Shown here: positions 5,852 to 11,239 of the stretch, piece after piece
Numbering within the stretch: position 1 is the stretch's first letter
How the letters are laid out: each line of letters starts with the position of its first letter
Assembly: GCA_035719045.1 (NCBI GenBank)
Contig: DASTGO010000072.1
Span: forward strand, 1-11,239
Direction: 5' to 3'
Origin: DASTGO01 sp035719045
GTDB taxonomy: Bacteria; Actinomycetota; Actinomycetes; Actinomycetales; Kineosporiaceae
Length of the DNA: 11,239 nucleotides
Notes under the pieces: model-generated
Seen by the model: only the letters and a program-made list of their open reading frames with translations
The model's database searches: none
Told to the model about the DNA's origin: nothing
Translations under genes and position numbers: made by a program

Positions 5852-6844
5852 ATGACATCGCCCCGGACCCCGGGAGTCCTCGTACTGACCCAGGAGATCG
5901 ACCCGCATGCCGATCGGGTGATCGACGAACTCGAGCGGATGGGGGTCCGCTCCTGGCGGGTCCACACGAGTGACTTCCCTCTCGACATGACCTTGAGCGC
6001 CGAGGGCTGCGCTCCGGCCTGGAGCGGCAGCCTCCGGTGGGAGGGGGCCGCCGTCGAACTGGGCGACGTGACGTCGGTGTGGTTCCGGCGGCCGACCCGC
6101 TTCCGTATCGATCCCCGGCTCGGGGGGTCGCGCGCAGCGTTCACCGTCGCCGAGTGCCGGATGGCGTTCGGCGGCCTGTTGCGTGCTCTCCCCGTCTCGT
6201 GGGTCAGTCACCCGGAGTCGATCGTCAGCGCCGACTACAAGCCGCACCAGTTGGCATTGGCCGCACGGCTCGGCTTCACCGTGCCGCGGACGGTCATCAC
6301 CAACGATCCGCAGCGGGCCCGGGACTTCCTGCGCACGACGGGCCGCTCGATCTACAAGCCCCTCAGCTCCGTCCTGGTCGGGATCGACGAGGGAGAGCCT
6401 CTCGTCCAGTACACCCGTGAGATCGATTCCTCCGACGACGAGGCCCTCGAGTCGGTCCGCTTCGCGCCCTGCCTGTTCCAGGAACGGATCGACAAGGCGT
6501 ATGAGATGCGGGTCGTCGTGATGGGCCCGAAGGTCTTCGCGGTGGAGATCCATGCCGGAAGCGAGGCGACGGCCCTCGACTGGCGGAGCGACTACAGCAG
6601 GCTGACCTACCGTCCGCACGTCATCTCCCCGGCACTGGAGAGTCTCTGTCTGCGGCTGGTCCGCAATCTCGATCTCTCGTTCGGTGCGATCGACCTGGCG
6701 GTGCGACCGGACGGGGAAGTCGTCTTCTTCGAGATCAACAGCAACGGTCAGTGGGCATGGCTCGAGGAGGCCGTACCGGAACTGCCGATGACACACACCA
6801 TGGCTTCGCTCCTGGCGGGATCCGAGGGCGACCATGTCGCCTGA
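5852..6844 (+). CDS. Graspetide synthetase, ATP-grasp ligase of the MvdD/MdnC type
   Basis: 330 residues, about the length of microviridin ligases. It should phosphorylate Asp/Glu side chains of the precursor with ATP and pass them to Ser/Thr hydroxyls (esters) or Lys (amides). Visible marks: VWFRRP (76-81), like the tryptophan/arginine motif of the MvdD N-terminal domain; IYKPLSS with nucleotide-binding Lys169; FQERIDKAYEMRVVVMG with Glu211, Glu218 and Arg220 of the substrate/ATP site; AIDLAVRPDGEVVFFEINSN and GQWAWLEE (Glu294-Glu306) with the metal-binding Glu/Asn pair and the GQWxWLE ending characteristic of this family. All key residues appear intact. It is the only ligase in the window, so it would make every cross-link. 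It lies one base after the GNAT stop and overlaps the next gene by 11 bases. Confidence 0.95.
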   Translation: MTSPRTPGVLVLTQEIDPHADRVIDELERMGVRSWRVHTSDFPLDMTLSAEGCAPAWSGSLRWEGAAVELGDVTSVWFRRPTRFRIDPRLGGSRAAFTVAECRMAFGGLLRALPVSWVSHPESIVSADYKPHQLALAARLGFTVPRTVITNDPQRARDFLRTTGRSIYKPLSSVLVGIDEGEPLVQYTREIDSSDDEALESVRFAPCLFQERIDKAYEMRVVVMGPKVFAVEIHAGSEATALDWRSDYSRLTYRPHVISPALESLCLRLVRNLDLSFGAIDLAVRPDGEVVFFEINSNGQWAWLEEAVPELPMTHTMASLLAGSEGDHVA

Positions 6845-7415
6845 CGACGAACTGCCGGTCCTGCCGTCCGATCGGATCACTCTGCTGCTGCGTCGTCTCG
6901 TCGTCGAAGACCAGTGGGACCGGGACCAGCACCTGCCCCCGGCCGTCCTCGCGTCGAAGGACAGCTCTCGACGCCGGATCATGGACCGTGTCCTCGACGA
7001 GGTCACGGAACTGACGCCCGAGCAACTGGGGATGGTCGCCCTGCTCCTCCATCACGGCGTGGACGCGCGGGACGCCGTCCTCGCCCATCTGGCCGCCTGC
7101 GCGGCGGTGATGGACGGCGACGCCACGAGCCGGTGGCTGGTCGGGGCCACGTTCGACCGGCTGATGCATCGGCTCGGCCTCCCGCAGGCCCTCGGCACGC
7201 AGCAACTCCCGGGAATCCTGTGCAGGGTCAGCAACGGCAGGCTGCTCTCGGTCGATCCTGACGAGGGCATCGACCTGCCGGCGGAGTCGCCGAGCGGCAG
7301 GCTGCCCGAAGGAGAGGTCACTCTGTTCGGGCAGAAACAGACGAGGAGCCCGATCCGGGACGACGTCCCGGCCGCCCTTCTGCGCGCTCTGCTACGCGAT
7401 GGCCCAACCGCTTGA
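6834..7415 (+). CDS. Cluster protein of unknown function (DUF6624-like?)
   Basis: 193 residues, starting at ATG 6834 inside the last codons of the ATP-grasp gene, with GAGGG six bases upstream; such overlap implies coupled translation and a shared task. No signal peptide or membrane segment. Four short features in order are EDQWDR (25-30), HH (73-74) within a helical stretch, FDR (107-109) and PQALGTQQ (117-124). They recall what I remember of DUF6624: a DQxxR start, a QH pair, DR, and a PQxYGTQ ending. This is a memory-based pattern match, not a search. The tail after about 150 (GEVTLFGQKQTRSPIRDD) is distinct. No catalytic activity can be assigned. It could help the ligase, act on the peptide, or give immunity. 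It is the last gene of the operon, ending 18 bases before the convergent TetR stop codon. Confidence 0.85.
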   Translation: MSPDDELPVLPSDRITLLLRRLVVEDQWDRDQHLPPAVLASKDSSRRRIMDRVLDEVTELTPEQLGMVALLLHHGVDARDAVLAHLAACAAVMDGDATSRWLVGATFDRLMHRLGLPQALGTQQLPGILCRVSNGRLLSVDPDEGIDLPAESPSGRLPEGEVTLFGQKQTRSPIRDDVPAALLRALLRDGPTA

Positions 7416-7433
7416 GGTCGCCCCTGCACGCCC

Positions 7434-7994
7434 TCACTGGTCCTGGACGGGCTTCCCGTAGCGCAGCCCGTCCAGGACCAGGCTCACCAGCCGCGGCGCC
7501 TGCTCCTCCAGAGCCGGCCCGGTGACCAGGCAGATCCCGCTCAGCAGCCGCAGCACGTCCATGGGGTCCACGCCACGGCGGATCACTCCGGCATCGGCGG
7601 CCGCGGTGAGGATCGCCGACGCCGCGCCCCGGACCCGTTCCTGCGTGTAGGCGAACAGGTCCGACTCGGCTCCCACCATGGACTTCAGGGCGATGGACAT
7701 GCCTCGCCTGGTGGCGGCGTAGCGGACGAACCGGTCCGTCCAGGCGACCAGCGCCTGCTCGGGCGGGAGCTCGCACAGCATCGTCTCGGCAGCCTCGCAG
7801 ACGATCTCGACCTCCCGCCGATAGACCGCCTCGACCAGCGCGTCCCTGGCCGGGAAGTGCCGGTAGAGCGTCCCGATCCCGACCCCGGCCCGGCGCGCCA
7901 CCTCCTCCAGGGAGACCTCGACCCCCTGCTCGGAGAAGGCCCGCTCCGCCGCCAGGAGCAGGCTCTCCCGGTTGCGCCGGGCATCCGCCCGCAT
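7434..7994 (-). CDS. TetR-family transcriptional regulator
   Basis: 186 residues from ATG 7994, chosen because GAGGTG lies six bases upstream; the frame is open to a GTG at 8057. Residues 27-47 form the helix-turn-helix (VSLEEVARRAGV, then GIGTLYRHF), the hallmark of TetR. The C-terminal half (ALVAWTDRFVRYAATRRG, then SAILTAAADAGVIRRGVDPMDV) is of the type seen in SbtR-like regulators and should bind an unknown small molecule. Dimeric repressors of this kind usually control their own or a neighbouring gene. It converges on the graspetide operon, with stop codons 18 bases apart, and lies downstream of the histidine kinase on the same strand with a 197-base gap. Whether it controls either neighbour is not shown by the sequence. 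An unusual point is the terminator-like palindrome inside its 3' end. Confidence 0.93.
   Translation of the reverse strand: MRADARRNRESLLLAAERAFSEQGVEVSLEEVARRAGVGIGTLYRHFPARDALVEAVYRREVEIVCEAAETMLCELPPEQALVAWTDRFVRYAATRRGMSIALKSMVGAESDLFAYTQERVRGAASAILTAAADAGVIRRGVDPMDVLRLLSGICLVTGPALEEQAPRLVSLVLDGLRYGKPVQDQ
7437..7481. terminator. Perfect 17-bp inverted repeat, probable bidirectional terminator
   Basis: CTGGTCCTGGACGGGCT (7437-7453) is an exact inverted copy of 7465-7481, with an 11-base loop. It lies between two converging transcription units, but on the TetR side it is inside the last 16 codons of that gene, encoding LVLDGL and PVQDQ on its two arms. The long perfect stem fits a terminator acting in both directions, although there is no clear T tract on either side. 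Confidence 0.8.
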
Positions 7995-8061
7995 CGGACG
8001 CACCTCACCCCACCGGTCGGCCGCCCTGTCCGCCGTCACGACGCACGCACCTCCCACAACA

Positions 8062-8079
8062 TCCGGTCAGCCGACCGGA
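8062..8079. promoter_or_regulatory. Palindrome TCCGGTC-AGCC-GACCGGA, candidate TetR operator
   Basis: A perfect inverted repeat with 7-bp arms and a 4-bp centre, 68 bases before the TetR start codon in the gap between the kinase gene and tetR. Its 18-bp size and position suit an autoregulatory TetR site. Assignment to this regulator rests on position only. Confidence 0.5.
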
Positions 8080-8191
8080 GCCCGGTCCCCGATGGTTCCG
8101 GAGGGCCCTTCCGCTTCGCCAGGCTACCTCCGAGGAGCAGTTCGCAACCCCCACTGCCACCTCTGCCCGCGAGCCGACCCCCCAACCCCGG

Positions 8192-9472
8192 TCAGCTGCC
8201 GCCGAAGGTGACGACCACCCGCAGTCCACGGCCGCCGGGGCCGGCACCGACCTCCAGAGTCCCGCCCGAGGCCTCCGCGGTACGCCGCGCGATGTCCAGT
8301 CCCAGCCCGGTCGACCCGGCCCCGGACCGCCCGCGGTCCAGCAGCGCCGGATCCGACAGCCCCGGACCCTCGTCCCCGATCACCAGCCGGACCGGCGGGC
8401 CGGCCACCACCGACACCGCGAAGGAGGTCCCGGCCGGGGTGTGCGCGAAGATGTTGCCGACCAGGGCGTCCACCACGGCATCGACCTTGTCGCCGGACAC
8501 CGGAACCGTGACCTCCGCCCGCGACACGTCCACGGACACCTCCCGGCCCTGTTCCCTGGCCAGGATCGCCCAGAAGGCCAGCCGGTCCCGGGTCCGGGCG
8601 GACAGGTCGGCGTGCGGGTCGGCGCCCTGCCGGTCCGGAAGCCGGGCGTACTCGATGGTGTGGTTCACCGAGCGCTCGACCTCGTCCACGTCGGCCATCA
8701 GCCGCTCCGCCTCCTCGGGGTCGGCCAGCGACTCCACGTCCAGGCGCAGCGCGGTCAGCGGGGTGCGGATGCGGTGCGAGAGGTCCGCCACGGTCTCCCG
8801 TTCGGTCTGGAGCAGGACGTCGATCCGCCGCGCGAGCCGGTTCAGGGTGGCACCGATCGCCGCGATCTCCGGCGGCCCGGACGGTTCCGCGCGCCGGGTC
8901 AGGTCCCCGGAGTACAGGGCGTGGGCGACCTGCGACACCTGGACCAGCGGCCGGACCAGGGACCGGGCCAGCACCTGCGCCACGAACAGGGCGATCAGCA
9001 GGAGCACCAGGGCGAGGACGGCCAGCACGACCGACGCCTGCACCACCCCGGACCGCAGCCGGGACTCCGGGACGTAGGTGCGCACGACCGCGCAGCAGGG
9101 CCCGTCCCCGAGATCCACCGCGAGGTACACCGCACGCCCCTCGCTGACGGCGGTGTCGAAGGAGGTCCGCCGGTTCCGCGCCAGCTCGACGTCGTCGTCC
9201 GCCCGGGCCGGGGCACCGAGCTGGGTGCCGTCGGGATAGAACACCGTGGTCCTCAACGGCCCGGCGGCGTTCACGCTCTCGACACCGAGCCGGGCCTGGT
9301 CCCGCCCGGACACGCTGAGCAGGACGGTCGCCACCGTCTGGGCGTTCGCCGTGGCCTCGGCCATCGCCCGGGTCTGGGCGATCTGGCGGACCAGCACCAG
9401 CAGGGGCACCAGGAAGGCGATCAGCACCAGGGCGGTCGTCGCGCCGGACACCCCGACGATCCGCCGCCTCAC
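8192..9472 (-). CDS. Membrane sensor histidine kinase (two-component system)
   Basis: 426 residues from GTG 9472, preceded by a strong GGAGGGG site. Membrane segments at about 7-29 and 143-169 enclose an extracytoplasmic sensor domain of about 110 residues, containing a Cys pair (126-127, GPCCAV) and a double-Asp acidic patch. A HAMP linker follows (about 170-222), then the phosphorylation site LSHRIRTPL with His233, the N-box VGNIFAHTP with Asn340, and ATP-lid motifs DEGPG (367-371) and GSTGLGL (386-392). All kinase motifs are present. It begins 49 bases after the response regulator stop codon on the same strand, so the two form one operon, and the kinase should phosphorylate that regulator. 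The signal is unknown. In the N-box, AHTP replaces the more usual KYTP or EHTP, which is common in actinobacterial kinases. Confidence 0.95.
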   Translation of the reverse strand: MRRRIVGVSGATTALVLIAFLVPLLVLVRQIAQTRAMAEATANAQTVATVLLSVSGRDQARLGVESVNAAGPLRTTVFYPDGTQLGAPARADDDVELARNRRTSFDTAVSEGRAVYLAVDLGDGPCCAVVRTYVPESRLRSGVVQASVVLAVLALVLLLIALFVAQVLARSLVRPLVQVSQVAHALYSGDLTRRAEPSGPPEIAAIGATLNRLARRIDVLLQTERETVADLSHRIRTPLTALRLDVESLADPEEAERLMADVDEVERSVNHTIEYARLPDRQGADPHADLSARTRDRLAFWAILAREQGREVSVDVSRAEVTVPVSGDKVDAVVDALVGNIFAHTPAGTSFAVSVVAGPPVRLVIGDEGPGLSDPALLDRGRSGAGSTGLGLDIARRTAEASGGTLEVGAGPGGRGLRVVVTFGGS

Positions 9473-9521
9473 CTCGCCCCTCCGGTCCGTGGCGGGGACG
9501 GCCGCACCACGGCCGTCGGGT

Positions 9522-10202
9522 TCACGGCTGATCGGCCAGCTTGACGCCGACCCCCCGCACGGTGGTCAGGAACCTGGGCCGGGCGGCGGTCTCGCCGAGC
9601 TTGCGGCGCAGCCAGGAGAGGTGGACGTCGACGGTCTTGTCCGCCCCGCCGTAGGGCTGGTGCCACACGTCGGTCATCAGCTGCCGCTTGGACACCACCC
9701 GCCCGGCCCGGGCCGCCAGGTATGCCAGCAGGTCGAACTCCAGCTTGGTCAGTTCCAGCTCCTCGCCGTCCAGCACGGCCAGCCGGCGGACGGGGTCGAC
9801 ACTCAGCCCGCCGACGACGATCGGCGCCTCCTCGGCGTCCGTGCGGGTTCGCCGCAGCACCGCCCGGATCCGCGCCTCAAGCTGCTCCGCCGAGTACGGC
9901 TTGACGATGTAGTCGTCGGCCCCGGCGTCCAGCGTGGCCACCATCGCGGACTCGTCGTCCCGCGCGGTGGCCACGATCACGGGCACGGCGCTGACCGCCC
10001 GGAGCATGCTCAGCAACTGGCGGCCGTCCACGTCGGGCAGCCCGAGGTCGAGGACCACGACGTCCGGCGGGTCGTCCACCGCCTCCTGCAGCCCGGCCAG
10101 CCCGGTCCCCACCGTGCGCACCTCATGCCCGCGTGCCGCCAGGGCCCGGTTCAGTGCCTCCCGGATCCGCCCGTCGTCCTCCACGATCAGCAGGCTGGTC
10201 AC
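9522..10202 (-). CDS. OmpR/PhoB-family response regulator
   Basis: 226 residues from GTG 10202. The receiver domain has the acidic pair Asp9-Asp10, phosphoacceptor Asp52 in VVVLDLGLPDVDG, Thr79 (VIVATARDD) and Lys101 (YIVKPY), all conserved. Residues about 126-222 form an OmpR-type winged-helix DNA-binding domain (LTKLEFDLLAYLA, then KTVDVHLSWLRRKLGE, ending TTVRGVGVKL). Phosphorylation by the kinase encoded just downstream should trigger DNA binding. The divergent membrane-protein gene starts only 33 to 42 bases away, making it a likely target. Specific target sites cannot be named from the sequence. Confidence 0.97.
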   Translation of the reverse strand: MTSLLIVEDDGRIREALNRALAARGHEVRTVGTGLAGLQEAVDDPPDVVVLDLGLPDVDGRQLLSMLRAVSAVPVIVATARDDESAMVATLDAGADDYIVKPYSAEQLEARIRAVLRRTRTDAEEAPIVVGGLSVDPVRRLAVLDGEELELTKLEFDLLAYLAARAGRVVSKRQLMTDVWHQPYGGADKTVDVHLSWLRRKLGETAARPRFLTTVRGVGVKLADQP

Positions 10203-10235
10203 GCGGCCACCGTAGTGGGGGGCCGCCCTGCGAAG

Positions 10236-10772
10236 ATGTCCGGCATGCGGATGCGCCTGGTCGGAGTCGCCTGTGGGTGGACCGCCGTGGCATCCCTGGC
10301 CACCGCGGTCAGCTGGGCCGGGGTCGGCCTGGTCGGGAACGAGGTCTCCCCCGCCGGTCCGGCCGCCCTCTCCCAGGCGGAGGTCCAGCGCCGGATCCAG
10401 TCCGTCGGGCCGTCGGCCGGGCAGACACCACCGCCGGCAGCGGTTCGGTCCGGGACCGCACCGGCGACCACCCCCGCGGCTTCGGGCGAGCCGGACCCGC
10501 GCACCTCCGGGTCCGTCGGCTCCTCGCTCGGCACCGACGCCCAGCGCTCGGTGGTGACCCGGGGCGGCACGGTGGTGCTGTCCTGCTCCGGGAACCGGAT
10601 CAGTGCCCGGTGGTCGGCCAGCCCCGGATACGTCATGAACGAGGAGCCCAAGCAGGACCCGTCCAAGGTCAAGATCGAGTTCGGCAACGGGACCCTGGCC
10701 TCGACCGTCCGCGCCTCTTGCGCCGCCGGCCTGCTCACCGTCAGCGCCCAGGACGGTCGCGCCGACGACTGA
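10236..10772 (+). CDS. Small membrane-anchored or secreted protein next to the two-component system
   Basis: 178 residues from ATG 10236; ATGs at 10245 and 10251 are in frame and equally possible, since no clear ribosome site decides. After an Arg-containing N-terminus, one hydrophobic segment (about VGVACGWTAVASLATAVSW) should anchor or export the protein. A disordered Pro/Ala/Ser/Thr-rich linker (about 45-100) leads to a compact beta-rich C-terminal domain (RGGTVVLSCSGNRISARWSA, later VKIEFGNG and VRASCAAGLLTV), with Cys residues that may form a disulphide outside the cell. Proteins of this layout beside a response regulator/kinase pair are common in Streptomyces and are often labelled septum formation initiator, without good reason. 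It is divergent from the response regulator, so is a candidate accessory or target of that system. Function unknown. Confidence 0.82.
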   Translation: MSGMRMRLVGVACGWTAVASLATAVSWAGVGLVGNEVSPAGPAALSQAEVQRRIQSVGPSAGQTPPPAAVRSGTAPATTPAASGEPDPRTSGSVGSSLGTDAQRSVVTRGGTVVLSCSGNRISARWSASPGYVMNEEPKQDPSKVKIEFGNGTLASTVRASCAAGLLTVSAQDGRADD

Positions 10773-10848
10773 CCACGGCATCCGACGGCTCCCCCGAACG
10801 GGTGATCGTGCCGCCAGCTGAGGGTTTTTGCCGCTCACCAGGCCCCAC

Positions 10849-10863
10849 TTAGCGTGCCGCTAA
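10849..10863. promoter_or_regulatory. Palindrome TTAGCG-TGC-CGCTAA, candidate operator
   Basis: A perfect inverted repeat with 6-bp arms and a 3-bp centre, ending 25 bases before the GTG at 10889. Its A/T-bearing ends stand out in GC-rich surroundings. The position fits a regulator binding site at the promoter of the last gene. A five-T run lies just upstream at about 10825-10829, but I see no good stem before it. Confidence 0.55.
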
Positions 10864-10888
10864 CCCGGCCGCCCGCACTCTCGACAGC

Positions 10889-11239
10889 GTGAAACGTTCC
10901 CATCGCACCTTGATCACGACCGCCGCGGCGTCGACCCTGGCTGCCGGGGCCGGCGGTGCCCTCGCCCTGGCTCCGCTGGCCGGGCAGCCGGCCTCGGCTC
11001 CGGTGGCGCAGAACCTGGCCGCCGCGCCCGCCGACGCCTCGCAGCTGCAGGCGGCGATCGACGATCTGACCCAGCAGACCACCACCCTGAAGGCGGAGCT
11101 CGACTCCGCCCGCAAGCGCCTCGCCGACCAGCAGGCCGCCAAGGCCGCCCAGGCCGCCGCACCGGCCGCTCCCAGGCCCGCCGCCCAGGCCCCCGCACGG
11201 CCACCGGCCCGCAGGGCTCCGGCGGTCCACGCCCGCACG
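10889..11239 (+). CDS. Exported coiled-coil, Ala/Pro-rich protein (3' end cut off by window edge)
   Basis: 117 codons from GTG 10889, running in frame to the window end. The N-terminus is a typical signal peptide: positive MKRSHR, a hydrophobic Ala/Leu core (TLAAGAGGALALAPLA) and a cleavage site near QPASA, about residues 34-37. A heptad-like segment follows (ASQLQAAIDDLTQQTTTLKA, then ELDSARKRLADQQAAKAAQ), predicted to form a coiled coil, and then an Ala/Pro/Arg-rich linker (about 88-117). The start has only a weak ribosome site but precedes the signal peptide exactly. It follows the small membrane protein by 116 bases. The layout suggests a cell-envelope protein with its functional domain outside the window; no function can be given. 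Confidence 0.83.
   Translation, partial: MKRSHRTLITTAAASTLAAGAGGALALAPLAGQPASAPVAQNLAAAPADASQLQAAIDDLTQQTTTLKAELDSARKRLADQQAAKAAQAAAPAAPRPAAQAPARPPARRAPAVHART

Overview
The very high GC content, GC-rich third codon positions, frequent GTG starts and the gene families present all point to an actinomycete, most likely Streptomyces or a close relative such as Kitasatospora or Streptacidiphilus. I see no rRNA, tRNA, CRISPR array or insertion sequence. Identifications come from reading motifs, not from database searches.

Layout. (1) 1-1273, minus strand: the first 424 residues of a PAS-GAF-SpoIIE/PP2C type serine phosphatase that runs off the left edge. (2) 1274-2665: a long stretch with no convincing gene. 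It holds seven imperfect 14-16 bp direct repeats (1559-1666), an AT-richer island with a good sigma70-type promoter and two small palindromes (1963-2028), and a pair of near-identical hairpin repeats (2563-2630) just before the next gene. (3) 2666-7415, plus strand: five tightly packed genes that I read as a graspetide (omega-ester-linked RiPP) cluster: a 124-residue precursor peptide, an ABC exporter, a GNAT acetyltransferase, one MvdD/MdnC-type ATP-grasp ligase, and a small protein of unknown function overlapping the ligase gene. (4) 7434-7994, minus strand: a convergent TetR regulator. (5) 8192-10202, minus strand: an OmpR-type response regulator and its sensor histidine kinase. (6) 10236 to the right edge, plus strand: a small membrane-anchored protein divergent from the regulator, then the start of an exported coiled-coil, Ala/Pro-rich protein.

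How the cluster should work. The ATP-grasp enzyme would recognise the leader of the precursor and activate Asp side chains in its C-terminal core, joining them to Ser/Thr hydroxyls as esters. Leader removal would follow; no peptidase is encoded here. The GNAT enzyme would probably acetylate the freed N-terminus, as MdnD does for microviridin, and the ABC protein would export the product. A hairpin between the precursor gene and the rest may keep the precursor transcript more abundant than the enzyme transcripts.

Most striking observation: in the core, three Asp (116, 120, 124) and three hydroxyl residues (Ser103, Thr107, Thr111) each occur every four residues and are mirror-symmetric, as expected for three nested ester cross-links. 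The leader also carries two different motifs of the kind used for ATP-grasp recognition, one microviridin-like and one like the Streptomyces TIGR04186 family.
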